Assembly: GCA_023423715.1 (NCBI GenBank)
Contig: JAFAFC010000036.1
Span: forward strand, 42,862-106,861
Length of the DNA stretch: 64,000 bases
Direction of reading: 5' to 3'
Origin: Bacteroidota bacterium
Lineage (GTDB): Bacteria; Bacteroidota; Bacteroidia; Flavobacteriales; Weeksellaceae
Made by a program: the position numbers and the translations under genes. Below are positions 25,764-34,238 of this stretch, piece after piece (position 1 is the stretch's first letter; each line of letters starts with the position of its first letter). The notes under the pieces are model-generated. The model was given only the letters and a program-made list of their open reading frames with translations, was not told the origin of the DNA and did no database searches.

Positions 25764-26243
25764 TTAAGCTTGTTGAGAAAGGTCGTCAATTCCTTTTTTT
25801 GTTAAACGAAATACGGTCCATTCGTCCATGGGAGTTGCTCCTAAAGATTTGTAAAATTCGATTGAAGGTGTGTTCCAATCTAAAACACTCCATTCCATGC
25901 GGCCGCAATTACGTTCTTTTGCAATTTTAGCCAATTCAATTAACAACTTCTTTCCATAGCCTTTTCCACGGCAATCAGGTTCTACAAAAACATCTTCCAA
26001 ATACAAGCCTGGTTTTCCTACAAACGTTGAAAAATTAAAGAAATACAAGGCAAAACCAACTGGTTTTCCATCTTCTTCAGCAATGATTACTTCCGCAAAA
26101 TTTTTATCAAAAATATTTTCACGCAACTCGTCAAGACTTGTTATCATTTCGTTTTCTAGCTTTTCGTAAATCGCTAGTTTGCGTATTAAATCATAAATTG
26201 TAGCGGCATCCTGAGGGATCGCTTTGCGAATCGAAAATGTCAT
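25764..26243 (-). CDS. GNAT family N-acetyltransferase
   Basis: 159 residues, a single GNAT fold: TFSIRKAIPQDAATIYDLIRKLA at the start, LEDVFVEPDCRGKGYGKKLL with the acetyl-CoA loop (RGKGYG, about residues 95-100) and WSVLDWNTPSIEFYKSLGA at the end. The order and the NTPSIEFYKSLGA motif resemble diamine (spermidine/spermine) acetyltransferases, but the substrate is inferred only. Confidence 0.88.
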   Translation of the reverse strand: MTFSIRKAIPQDAATIYDLIRKLAIYEKLENEMITSLDELRENIFDKNFAEVIIAEEDGKPVGFALYFFNFSTFVGKPGLYLEDVFVEPDCRGKGYGKKLLIELAKIAKERNCGRMEWSVLDWNTPSIEFYKSLGATPMDEWTVFRLTKKGIDDLSQQA

Positions 26244-26269
26244 TTTTGGGTATTTTTGTGAATAAAATT

Positions 26270-26277
26270 CAAAGTTA
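26270..26277 (-). promoter_or_regulatory. -7 element of acetyltransferase-ClC promoter
   Basis: TAACTTTG on the minus strand, 26 bp before the ATG at 26243. Confidence 0.5.
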
Positions 26278-26282
26278 AGAAA

Positions 26283-26777
26283 TTAGTATTGCTTAGTCGA
26301 AAGACTTACTTTATTTCTTTTCAATTTAACAACGATATAGGTAGAGTAGTCCGTTTCGGGGATTTCAGAATCTGAATTTTCAACGCCCAATGCCTTTGCT
26401 AAAGGAAACAGCGTGTTAGAATGTCCAACAACGATTACGTTTTTCCCTTGATATTGCGTTGTGATTTTTGAAGCTAAAGCTTTTAAATTTTTAGCATCGT
26501 ATTTTTGAATGGAAAGCTGATGCGTTTCTACTAAAGGTTTTATTGTTTGTTCCGTTCTTTTGTACGACGTAGAAAACACGGCATCAACTGATTTATTCTT
26601 AAACATTTTATCCAAACGAGCGGCTCTTTTATGTCCGTCCATATTCAAATTTGGGTTCCGATCTTTTGGATTTTGCGTTTCTTTTTCGGCATGTCGAAAC
26701 AAATAAACTTTTGTTGTTTGTCCAAAAAGCGTGGCATTGAACATCAACATTCCTAAAATTAATAAAACTATTCTCAT
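26283..26777 (-). CDS. exported histidine phosphatase superfamily protein (SixA/PGM-like)
   Basis: 164 residues from the ATG at 26777; a TTG eight codons upstream overlaps the promoter. The signal peptide (about residues 1-19, ending LFGQ) sends it to the periplasm. The catalytic core is VYLFRHAEKETQ (RHA in place of the usual RHG) with the second His in VVGHSNTLFPLA. It most resembles short SixA-like phosphohistidine or phosphomonoester phosphatases. Substrate unknown. Confidence 0.85.
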   Translation of the reverse strand: MRIVLLILGMLMFNATLFGQTTKVYLFRHAEKETQNPKDRNPNLNMDGHKRAARLDKMFKNKSVDAVFSTSYKRTEQTIKPLVETHQLSIQKYDAKNLKALASKITTQYQGKNVIVVGHSNTLFPLAKALGVENSDSEIPETDYSTYIVVKLKRNKVSLSTKQY

Positions 26778-26798
26778 AAAATTTTCTTTAAACAACTT

Positions 26799-26806
26799 CA
26801 AATATA
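26799..26806 (-). promoter_or_regulatory. -7 element of histidine phosphatase promoter
   Basis: TATATTTG on the minus strand, 21 bp before the ATG at 26777. Confidence 0.6.
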
Positions 26807-26820
26807 CATGTAACCAAAGA

Positions 26821-26849
26821 AAAAACCTCCAGAATTTCTGAAGGTTTTT
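26821..26849 (-). terminator. intrinsic terminator after the E2 gene
   Basis: A 13-bp stem with one wobble pair (26821-26833 with 26837-26849), a 3-nt loop and T-run in the minus-strand direction. Confidence 0.8.
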
Positions 26850-26865
26850 GTACGTATTTATCGGA

Positions 26866-28167
26866 TTATACTTCTGTATTTAAATCCCAATTTTCAAGAT
26901 AATCGTGAACATGCTTCAAGAACATTCCACCCAAAGAACCGTCTACAACTCTATGATCGTATGAATGTGACATGAACATTAAGTTTCTAATCGCGATTAC
27001 ATCACCATCCGGAGTTTCAAGAACTGCAGGCTTCTTCACAATCGCTCCAATTGCTAAAATCGCAACTTGCGGCTGAGGAATAATAGGTGTTCCCATTAGG
27101 TTTCCGAAACTTCCCACATTCGAAATTGTGTACGTTGCTCCTTGAGTATCTTCTGGACGCAATTTTTTATTTCGTGCACGGAAAGCCAAATCATTAATAG
27201 CTTTAGCTAAACCTGAAAGCGAAAGCTGATCTGCATTTTTAATTACAGGAACAATTAAATTTCCGTCTGGTAAAGCTGTTGCCATACCAATATTGATGTT
27301 TTTCTTTTTGATAATTTGATCGCCATTCACCGAAACATTAATCATCGGATAATCTTGAATTGCTTTCACAACCGCTTTCACGAAAATAGGCATGAATGTA
27401 AGTCTTTCACCTTCTCTTTTTTCAAAAGCGCCTTTGTTTTTATTTCTCCATCTCACGATATTCGTTACATCCGTTTCGATAAATGATGTTACGTGTGGCG
27501 CAATTTGCTTCGCTTTCACCATGTTTTCAGCGATAATCTTACGCATACGATCCATTGGGATAATTTCGTCACCTGTCGCTGTAACCGTAGCTACTGGCGT
27601 TGCTGTTGCTGCTTTTGCAGCTGGCTGCGCTGGAGTAGAAGCTGCTGCTGGAGCCGCTTGTGGAGTTTGACCTCTATTTTTTACAAAACTTAAAATATCT
27701 TCTTTTGTAATTCGTCCTTCTAGACCGCTTCCTTGGATAGAATCCAATTCCGCTTGGGTAATATTTTCTTCAACAACAATTGATTTCACAAGAGGCGAAA
27801 GAAATTTATCACCACCAATTGCTGCAACTGGAGCCGCTTTCAAAGGATGTTCTAAAGTTTGAACTACTTCTGGAGCTGGAGTCGATGCAGGAGTTTCCGC
27901 AACTTCTGTTGTTGTACTTCCTTCACCTTCAACCTCTAAAATAGCAATTGCTTCACCTACTTTTGCTACTTCATCTTTCTGCTTTAAAATTTTGACAATT
28001 TTACCAGAAACTGGAGTTGGAACATCAGAATCTACTTTATCGGTTGCAATTTCTACTACAGAATCATCTTCTTTAATTTGGTCTCCTTCGTTGTACAACC
28101 AACTTATAATGGTAGCTTCCATTACACCTTCTCCCATTGAGGGAAGTAACAATTTGTATTCGGCCAT
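26866..28167 (-). CDS. 2-oxo acid dehydrogenase E2 component (dihydrolipoyl acyltransferase)
   Basis: 433 residues. One N-terminal lipoyl domain carries the lipoylated Lys in EIATDKVDSD (about residues 40-49). An Ala/Pro-rich linker follows, then a peripheral E1/E3-binding domain (LSPLVKSIVVEENITQAELDSIQGSGLEGRITKEDI region), a second linker and the catalytic domain ending with HRVVDG. It passes the acyl group to CoA in a pyruvate or branched-chain 2-oxo acid dehydrogenase complex; which complex cannot be decided, as no E1 or E3 gene is nearby. Confidence 0.92.
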   Translation of the reverse strand: MAEYKLLLPSMGEGVMEATIISWLYNEGDQIKEDDSVVEIATDKVDSDVPTPVSGKIVKILKQKDEVAKVGEAIAILEVEGEGSTTTEVAETPASTPAPEVVQTLEHPLKAAPVAAIGGDKFLSPLVKSIVVEENITQAELDSIQGSGLEGRITKEDILSFVKNRGQTPQAAPAAASTPAQPAAKAATATPVATVTATGDEIIPMDRMRKIIAENMVKAKQIAPHVTSFIETDVTNIVRWRNKNKGAFEKREGERLTFMPIFVKAVVKAIQDYPMINVSVNGDQIIKKKNINIGMATALPDGNLIVPVIKNADQLSLSGLAKAINDLAFRARNKKLRPEDTQGATYTISNVGSFGNLMGTPIIPQPQVAILAIGAIVKKPAVLETPDGDVIAIRNLMFMSHSYDHRVVDGSLGGMFLKHVHDYLENWDLNTEV

Positions 28168-28188
28168 TTTTTATTTTTTGAACTTTTA

Positions 28189-28196
28189 CAAATATA
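28189..28196 (-). promoter_or_regulatory. -7 element of E2 promoter
   Basis: TATATTTG on the minus strand, 21 bp before the ATG at 28167. Confidence 0.6.
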
Positions 28197-28394
28197 TACA
28201 ATTTTATAAAATCGACAATATTAAACAAAAATTTTACGAATTTGATAATTTTCGAGATGCTGATAGCTTGAGTTTGAGGATTTAAAAATAGAGAAATGCC
28301 TTTGATTTATTTTTTATTTGAATGAAATTTTATGATTTTATTTACACAGAAAATAAACTTGATTATGTATTTTCGCTACTTCGAAAAATACATT

Positions 28395-28685
28395 ATGAAC
28401 TTACATATTATCGCTCTATTCCGTTTTAAGGAAAATTATTTGATTGACGCCATCGAGTTGCTTAAAAAATTGGCTAACGAAACTCGTAAAGAAGAAGGTT
28501 GCTTGCAGTATGATATCATCGAGGATAAAGAGCAAAAAGGAATTTTCTTTATCGTGGAACTTTGGGAATCCGAAGAGCATCATTACAAACACAGCACGAC
28601 AGAGCATTTGGATGAATTTAGAATTCAAGCATCCAAAATTTTAGAAGAAAAAACAGAAGTTTATAAAGGTTTTAAAGTTTTTTAA
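28395..28685 (+). CDS. antibiotic biosynthesis monooxygenase (ABM)-like small protein
   Basis: 96 residues from the ATG at 28395; the preceding 21 in-frame codons are AT-rich, with no family match. The sequence matches the dimeric ferredoxin-like ABM/YgiN fold: IIALFRFKENYLIDAIELLKKLANETRKEEGCLQYDI, then FFIVELWESEEHHYKHSTTEHLDEF. Such proteins act on quinols or bind haem, or are simply stress proteins; the role here is unknown. A 7/8 promoter match TATTTTCG lies at 28368-28375. Confidence 0.82.
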   Translation: MNLHIIALFRFKENYLIDAIELLKKLANETRKEEGCLQYDIIEDKEQKGIFFIVELWESEEHHYKHSTTEHLDEFRIQASKILEEKTEVYKGFKVF

Positions 28686-28700
28686 AAACCTCATAAAAAT

Positions 28701-28729
28701 AAAAATCACCTTTCAAAAGGTGATTTTTT
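28701..28729. terminator. bidirectional terminator
   Basis: A 12-bp perfect stem (28701-28712 with 28718-28729) and a 5-nt loop, between the ABM gene and convergent lipB. Confidence 0.85.
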
Positions 28730-28731
28730 TA

Positions 28732-29454
28732 TTAGATAAACTCAGCGCCGAAGACGTCTAAGAAATGTTTTTTGATTTTTTCTTTAACTTCCTGAACTTC
28801 CGTTTCAGAAAACTCACGTTCCAATTCACGTTTTAGTGAAGTCACCGATTTGTCTTTAATTCCGCAAGGGATAATGTATTCAAAATAACGCATATCGGTA
28901 TTTACATTCAATGCAAAACCATGCATCGTCACCCATTTAGACGTTTTTACACCCATCGCACAAATTTTACGTGCATACGGCTTCCCAACATCCAACCAAA
29001 CTCCCGTTTCGCCTTCACTACGCTCGCCTTTCAAACCGTATTCAGCAATAGTTCGGATAATTACTTCCTCCAAATTTCGCATATACAGATGAATATCCGA
29101 CTTAAAATTATCCAAGTCCAAAATAGGGTAGCCCACGATTTGTCCAAAACCATGATACGTAATATCGCCACCACGATTGGTTTTCACGAACGTTGCATCG
29201 ATTTGTTTTAGCTTCTCTTCGTTCGCCAACATATTATGCTCGTCGCCTGATTTTCCTAACGTATACACGTGCGGATGCTCTACAAATAAGAAATAATTAG
29301 GCGTTTCTTCATAAATTTCATCGGTACGATCGCGGTTCTTCAATTTCAAATCAATAATGCTTTTCATCAATGATTCTTGTTTTTCAAACGCTTTTACATA
29401 ATCAGTAACACCTAAATCTTGAAAGTGTAGTTTTTTATTTTGGGTAATGGTCAT
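28732..29454 (-). CDS. lipB: lipoyl(octanoyl) transferase
   Basis: 240 residues. It moves octanoate from acyl carrier protein to the lipoyl domains, such as that of the E2 encoded nearby. The LipB signature RGGDITYHGFGQIVGYPILD (about residues 93-112), the lysine in KPYARKICAMGV and the catalytic Cys in YIIPCGIKDKSVTSL are all present. It begins 34 bp after trpA; it may be read from the trp operon or from a weak TATTTTTA element at 29474-29481. Confidence 0.93.
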   Translation of the reverse strand: MTITQNKKLHFQDLGVTDYVKAFEKQESLMKSIIDLKLKNRDRTDEIYEETPNYFLFVEHPHVYTLGKSGDEHNMLANEEKLKQIDATFVKTNRGGDITYHGFGQIVGYPILDLDNFKSDIHLYMRNLEEVIIRTIAEYGLKGERSEGETGVWLDVGKPYARKICAMGVKTSKWVTMHGFALNVNTDMRYFEYIIPCGIKDKSVTSLKRELEREFSETEVQEVKEKIKKHFLDVFGAEFI

Positions 29455-29488
29455 ATCTTGAATTTTGAAGATGTAAAAATAAGGAATT

Positions 29489-30220
29489 TTAATTTCTTAT
29501 GCTATGAATAAATTCTTTTGCTTTTCCCAAACTTGAGTCCTCAAAAAGTGTCTTCACAAAAGCGGTTCCAATGATTCCACCCGCTGCTTTTTCCGTTACA
29601 GATTCAAAATCAGCTTTATTTTTAATTCCAAATCCGATAAATACTGGGTTTTTCAAAGGTAAATTTGCTAATCGATTGAGATAGTTTTCGTTTTTCAATT
29701 CTGCATTTTCATTTCCTGTTGTGGAGGAAGAACTCACGGCGTACAAAAAGCCAGAACTCAATCCATCCAAATACAAAATACGTTCATCAGACGTTTCTGG
29801 AGTCACCAAGAAAGAAAAATTCAGTCCAAATTTAGCTAAAATGGATTGATATTTTCGTTCAAATTCAATGGGTGGAAGATCAGGAATAATTAAGCCCGAA
29901 ACACCAACTTTCTGACAGTTTTCGCAGAAATTTTCAAATCCAAATTGAAGAACGGGATTCAAATAACCCATCAATACTTTTGGAATGGTTACTGAATCTT
30001 TAATTTCGGATAATTGTTGAAACAAAATTTCAATGCTCATTCCGTTTTTCAATGCCAATCCATGCGCTTCTTGTATTGTCGGACCATCAGCAACTGGGTC
30101 GGAATAGGGAATCCCAATTTCCATCATATCTGCACCCGAATCTTGAATCGTTTGCGCAATTTTAGGCATATCATTTAAACTAGGAACGCCCGCAGTGAAA
30201 TAAATATTTAGTTTTTTCAT
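29489..30220 (-). CDS. trpA: tryptophan synthase alpha chain
   Basis: 243 residues. It cleaves indole-glycerol phosphate to indole and glyceraldehyde-3-phosphate and hands indole to TrpB. The catalytic Glu and Asp are in MEIGIPYSDPVADGPTIQ (about residues 36-53); VSGLIIPDLPPIEF and GFGIKNKADF are the other conserved blocks. Somewhat shorter than the E. coli chain (268). Last trp gene of the operon, separated from trpB by a DoxX-like gene. Confidence 0.95.
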   Translation of the reverse strand: MKKLNIYFTAGVPSLNDMPKIAQTIQDSGADMMEIGIPYSDPVADGPTIQEAHGLALKNGMSIEILFQQLSEIKDSVTIPKVLMGYLNPVLQFGFENFCENCQKVGVSGLIIPDLPPIEFERKYQSILAKFGLNFSFLVTPETSDERILYLDGLSSGFLYAVSSSSTTGNENAELKNENYLNRLANLPLKNPVFIGFGIKNKADFESVTEKAAGGIIGTAFVKTLFEDSSLGKAKEFIHSIRN

Positions 30221-30228
30221 GATTGAAA

Positions 30229-30768
30229 TTAAGTTAATAATTGATTAAATAAAAAGAGTAATGCTTCTAAACATAGCACAGCAAAAATCGCAACTAGAAT
30301 GTAGATTGGTCTTATTTTAAATGTAAATTGACCCTTTAAAGCTTCAAATGCATTTTTTATTCGAGCTCGATGTTTGAACAAGACAAACATAATGAGGACT
30401 TGAAAGAGTATAGCATATGCCAAAGCACCCTGCATAACCTCATAAAAATAATCTTGTAGTATAATATTGATCAAGATGGAAGTCAACAAAAAACCACCAA
30501 TAATCCTGGTTTTCGGAAGTAAAAAAAGCAAAGCGCCCAAGACTTCAAAAATACCGATAATGATTACATAGGGCTTTGAATACGAATAAAATGCCCACAT
30601 CAATTGCATCGGTTCTAAATCTTTTACAGGAAGTCGATATGCTTCCATAGAACCAAATTGAACATATTTCGCGATGCCATAAACCGTCATATAGCCAGAT
30701 ACAAAAAGAACGGAAATCCATTCGAAAACGTTTAGAATTTCTTCTTTGGATAGTTTTAAATGCTTCAT
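30229..30768 (-). CDS. DoxX-like membrane protein inside the trp operon
   Basis: 179 residues, with about four or five hydrophobic helices. GYMTVYGIAKYVQFGS and YVIIIGIFEVLGALLFLLPKTRIIGGFLL match the DoxX-like family (quinol-oxidase-associated or unknown membrane proteins). Its ATG overlaps the trpB stop by 4 bp and trpA follows 8 bp later, so it is translated within the tryptophan operon. No link to tryptophan metabolism is known to me. Confidence 0.82.
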   Translation of the reverse strand: MKHLKLSKEEILNVFEWISVLFVSGYMTVYGIAKYVQFGSMEAYRLPVKDLEPMQLMWAFYSYSKPYVIIIGIFEVLGALLFLLPKTRIIGGFLLTSILINIILQDYFYEVMQGALAYAILFQVLIMFVLFKHRARIKNAFEALKGQFTFKIRPIYILVAIFAVLCLEALLFLFNQLLT

Positions 30769-31943
30769 AAATTCGCCAAATATGTTTCCATATCTTTATC
30801 TCCACGACCACTTAAACACAATACTACAACATCGTTTGGCTCAAATTTTTTCAGATCAAAAACAGCCAAAGCGTGCGCACTTTCCAAAGCTGGAATAATA
30901 CCTTCCGTTTTAGTTAAATTATAGGCTGCTTTCAAAGCATCATCATCGTTGACACTTAAAAATTCAGCTCTACTTTGATCAAATAAATTAGCATGCATTG
31001 GTCCAATTCCTGGATAATCCAAACCTGCAGAAATAGAATGAGGCTCGATTACTTGGCCATCTTTGGTTTGCATCACCAAACTTTGACTGCCATGCAAAAT
31101 TCCTAATGTCCCCAAGAATGTTGTTGCCGCAGATTTTCCAGAATCAACACCTAAACCGCCAGCTTCAGCAGCGATAATTTTCACTTCGGGTTCATTTACA
31201 TAATGATAAAACGTCCCAGCAGCATTGCTTCCCCCGCCAACACAAGCGATGATATAATCTGGATTTTTTCGTCCTAATTGTTCTTGAAGTTGCTCTTTAA
31301 TTTCCGCAGAAATCACACTTTGAAAACGTGCCACCAAATCTGGAAAAGGATGTGGACCAACCACGCTTCCAATGATGTAATGCGTTGTTGTAGGATTATT
31401 TATCCAATCGCGAAGCGCTTCATTTACGGCATCTTTCAATGTTTTTGAACCTGACGTTGCAGGAACAACCTTTGCTCCCAACATTTTCATTCGAGCTACA
31501 TTTGGAGCTTGTCTTGCGATATCCACTTCACCCATGTACACGATGCATTCTAATCCCAAAAGGGCACACGCCGTTGCTGTTGCCACGCCATGTTGTCCTG
31601 CTCCAGTCTCCGCAATGATTCTGTTTTTCCCTAATTTTTTCGCTAAAAGTGCTTGTCCTAGAGCATTGTTGATTTTGTGAGCACCGGTGTGATTCAAATC
31701 TTCACGTTTCAGATAAATTTGAGTTCCGTATTGTGCACTCAATTTTTTAGCGTGATATAAAGGGGTTGCTCGACCAACATAGTTTTTTAGCAAGTCTTGA
31801 AATTCTGCTTGAAACTCATCTGATTCAATGATTTCAAGGTATTTTTTTTGTAATTCGTCAACATTCGGAAAGAGCATTTCTGGTATAAATGCGCCTCCAA
31901 ATTCTCCGTAGTAACCGTCTTTATCTGGGTTTTGATAGTTCAT
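30765..31943 (-). CDS. trpB: tryptophan synthase beta chain
   Basis: 392 residues, normal length. It condenses indole with serine using pyridoxal phosphate. The PLP lysine is in LNHTGAHKINNALGQ (about residues 81-95), the phosphate-binding loop is CVGGGSNAAG and GQHGVATATACALLG lies between. The last 4 bp overlap the DoxX-like gene. The 71-bp gap to trpF upstream holds an inverted repeat array. Confidence 0.96.
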   Translation of the reverse strand: MNYQNPDKDGYYGEFGGAFIPEMLFPNVDELQKKYLEIIESDEFQAEFQDLLKNYVGRATPLYHAKKLSAQYGTQIYLKREDLNHTGAHKINNALGQALLAKKLGKNRIIAETGAGQHGVATATACALLGLECIVYMGEVDIARQAPNVARMKMLGAKVVPATSGSKTLKDAVNEALRDWINNPTTTHYIIGSVVGPHPFPDLVARFQSVISAEIKEQLQEQLGRKNPDYIIACVGGGSNAAGTFYHYVNEPEVKIIAAEAGGLGVDSGKSAATTFLGTLGILHGSQSLVMQTKDGQVIEPHSISAGLDYPGIGPMHANLFDQSRAEFLSVNDDDALKAAYNLTKTEGIIPALESAHALAVFDLKKFEPNDVVVLCLSGRGDKDMETYLANL

Positions 31944-31962
31944 TATATTTGTATTAATATAT

Positions 31963-32018
31963 TAAAGTAAAAAGTAGAATTGATGAATTCGTAAATACAT
32001 TTTACATTGTACTTTTAC
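31963..32018. repeat. inverted heptamer array in the trpF-trpB gap
   Basis: On the plus strand two 7-bp units (TAAAGTA, AAAAGTA, 31963-31976) are followed by a small palindrome (GAATT/AATTC, 31977-31990) and then TACATTT, TACATTG and TACTTTT (31996-32016), whose form is the reverse complement of the first units. The transcript could fold into a branched hairpin between two trp genes. The right arm overlaps the trpF stop codon. Confidence 0.75.
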
Positions 32019-32665
32019 AATAAGTAATTCTTTAAGTTTTTTATTTTTTCTATATCCTTTACGCCGGGTTCAGTTTCAAATTTCGAATTTACATCCAATG
32101 CAAAAGGTTTACTTCCAATATTTTCAATTTCCACAACATTTCCTAGTGAAATTCCGCCACTTAAAAAATAGGGAAGTGGAATATCCAAATCGTCTAAAAT
32201 TTGCCAGTCAAATGATTTTCCCGTTCCACCAAAAGCTTTGGAATCTGTGTCAAAAAGCAGATAGTTGATGGTTGATGGTTGATGATTGATGGTTCTTTGT
32301 AATTCTTCAGAGGTTTGATTTCCTATTCTTATGACTTTTACTATTTTTATGCTCGGACCAATCAGTTTTCTTAACTGAAGTATAAAATTTTCATCTTCCT
32401 CTCCATGCAATTGTATTATATCCAGTTGAGCTTCCGAAGTAATTTCAATAATTGCTTTAACACTTTCATTTACAAAAACACCAACTTTTCCAAAATGCGG
32501 AATTTCCGCAATTTGTTTTAAACTCAAATGATTCAAAACATATCTTGGTGATTTTTCGTAGAAAATAAAGCCCAAAAATTCCACGTTTATCTCAATCAAC
32601 GTCTCAATTTGGTTGAGTTTTGTGAGTCCGCAAACTTTTAAATATGGACTATTCTGTTGTCGCAT
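32015..32665 (-). CDS. trpF: phosphoribosylanthranilate isomerase
   Basis: 216 residues, normal length. It isomerises phosphoribosylanthranilate to CdRP. KVCGLTKLNQ with the catalytic Cys (about residue 12), VGVFVNE, IIQLHGEED and FDTDSKAFGGTGKSFDW, which has the catalytic Asp, are the family blocks. About residues 124-134 (TINHQPSTINY) are encoded by four tandem 7-bp repeats, evidently a repeat sequence that has become coding. Confidence 0.93.
   Translation of the reverse strand: MRQQNSPYLKVCGLTKLNQIETLIEINVEFLGFIFYEKSPRYVLNHLSLKQIAEIPHFGKVGVFVNESVKAIIEITSEAQLDIIQLHGEEDENFILQLRKLIGPSIKIVKVIRIGNQTSEELQRTINHQPSTINYLLFDTDSKAFGGTGKSFDWQILDDLDIPLPYFLSGGISLGNVVEIENIGSKPFALDVNSKFETEPGVKDIEKIKNLKNYLL
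32264..32291. repeat. four tandem heptamers inside trpF
   Basis: GTTGATG is repeated three times and then ATTGATG once, in register, over 28 bp of the plus strand; translated on the minus strand it gives the HQPSTIN segment of TrpF. The unit length matches the intergenic arrays. Confidence 0.85.
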
Positions 32666-32671
32666 TTCTAT

Positions 32672-33433
32672 TTACTTTTGAATGATTTCAAATTCTTTTG
32701 TGATTGAAATTCCATTTTTGTCTACAAACTTTTGTAGCTCGTTCATAGTTAAACCTTGCTTTTCAAGAAAAATTCTTTTCCCTGGCATTTGGATTTTTTG
32801 AGAAAGTCCACCCAAAGTTTGTGCGCCATCTTGGGATTCCAAAATTATTCTTCCATCGGGATTTATAGTGATTTCATAATTTTGGTTTAAATATTTTCCT
32901 TTATATTGTTTTACGAATTTTTCTCTTTCATTGAAAACCACGCCTATAATGTTTGGGAAGTCATTAATGGACTCTTTATCTTTGAGGATTTGTTTATCAA
33001 TTTTTTTCCATTCGTCACGGAAAAATTCGTAATATTTTTGGTTACTTTCGTCACTTTTATCAGAAAATAAATACAGCATCGTATTGTTCGGTTTCAATGG
33101 GAAAGCTGTCCATTGCTCAGGATCTTTCTGCTCAATAACATAGGCTGTGTCTTTATCTGTAATAAAATAAAATGGCGTCTTTCCATAAATTATTGTACTG
33201 TACGGGGCACTCCAATCTGTATTTTCTGCATCTAAATTGATTGGTGAAAGGTTTCCTAATTTCACTCTATAAGAAATACTGTTTCGTGTAAAACCCCTTG
33301 TTTCTTTTGATTGAACTTTGTATTTCATTCCTTTGTAATCGCCTTCTTTAAAGGTTTTCCAAGAAAAATCACCACAACTGAAAAGAGAAGAGAGTATTCC
33401 CAAAATCATTATGTAAAATGTCATTTTTTTCAT
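32672..33433 (-). CDS. lipoprotein of unknown function inside the trp operon
   Basis: 253 residues. A lipoprotein signal ends at the Cys of LFSC (about residue 20), so it is an envelope protein. The rest is polar, with many Lys and Glu, a region of beta strands (KGKYLNQNYEITINPDGRIILES) and a C-terminal helix. I recognise no domain. It lies 6 bp before trpF and 26 bp after trpC, so it is part of the trp transcript although nothing suggests a role in tryptophan synthesis. Confidence 0.75.
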   Translation of the reverse strand: MKKMTFYIMILGILSSLFSCGDFSWKTFKEGDYKGMKYKVQSKETRGFTRNSISYRVKLGNLSPINLDAENTDWSAPYSTIIYGKTPFYFITDKDTAYVIEQKDPEQWTAFPLKPNNTMLYLFSDKSDESNQKYYEFFRDEWKKIDKQILKDKESINDFPNIIGVVFNEREKFVKQYKGKYLNQNYEITINPDGRIILESQDGAQTLGGLSQKIQMPGKRIFLEKQGLTMNELQKFVDKNGISITKEFEIIQK

Positions 33434-33459
33434 TGTGTTTGTTTTTTTTATTACAAAGC

Positions 33460-34227
33460 TTAATATACAAAATCTTTAAATTTTTCTTCTGGATTCTCAC
33501 TTTTCATAAAGTATTCACCCATTAAAAATCCATCGAAACCTTGCTCTTTTAAAAATCGGAAATCCGTTTCATTGTAAATTCCACTTTCTGCAACCGAAAG
33601 AATTCCTTCAGGAAGTTTGTTTTTAAGATCAATAGAATGCTGAAGATCAACTTTAAAATCCTTTAAATTTCGATTGTTAATACCAACAAAATCAACTTTA
33701 GAATTAACATGCAGGAGTTCTTCTTCAGAGTGAATTTCCAGTAAAACTTCTAAATTCAGTTCATGAGAAAGCTCTGTAAATTCCTCGACTTGAGAAGGTG
33801 AAAGACAAGCGGCAATCAACAAGATCACATCGGCACCCAACGCTTTTGCTTCATAAAATTGATACGCGTCAATCATAAAATCCTTACGTAAAATAGGAAT
33901 ATTAATGTGTGGACGAACGTTCACTAAATCTTCAGAAGTTCCGCCAAAATACGGATAATCTGTCAAAATTGACATGGCACTTGCACCATATTTCTCATAA
34001 GCTTCACCAACCGAAACGGGATTTGCAATATCGTTGATAATTCCTTTGCTAGGGGACTTTCGCTTAAATTCGGCAATAATTCCAGTTCTGGATTTCATTG
34101 TTTCTTTTAAAGAAAAAGTTGGTCTATTGAAAAATGGTTTATCCCGCAATTCATCGATAGAAATTAAACTTTTTGATTTGCTTATTTCTATTTTTTTATC
34201 TTGAATAATTGAATCTAAAATGGTCAT
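33460..34227 (-). CDS. trpC: indole-3-glycerol-phosphate synthase
   Basis: 255 residues, single-function TrpC. It closes the indole ring from CdRP. IIAEFKRKSPSKGII (about residues 49-63) holds a catalytic Lys, PILRKDFMIDAYQFYEAKALGADVILLI holds the second, and VGINNRNLKDFKVDL and VAESGI complete the barrel. Preceded by trpD at 11 bp. Confidence 0.96.
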   Translation of the reverse strand: MTILDSIIQDKKIEISKSKSLISIDELRDKPFFNRPTFSLKETMKSRTGIIAEFKRKSPSKGIINDIANPVSVGEAYEKYGASAMSILTDYPYFGGTSEDLVNVRPHINIPILRKDFMIDAYQFYEAKALGADVILLIAACLSPSQVEEFTELSHELNLEVLLEIHSEEELLHVNSKVDFVGINNRNLKDFKVDLQHSIDLKNKLPEGILSVAESGIYNETDFRFLKEQGFDGFLMGEYFMKSENPEEKFKDFVY

Positions 34228-34238
34228 TTTAAAAGGTT

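Noticed and set aside
27392..27693. Open frames opposite the E2 linker, rich in Ala/Val or Cys/Trp
   Set aside because: These arise from the repetitive Ala/Pro codons of the E2 linker on the other strand; there is no start context or family match.
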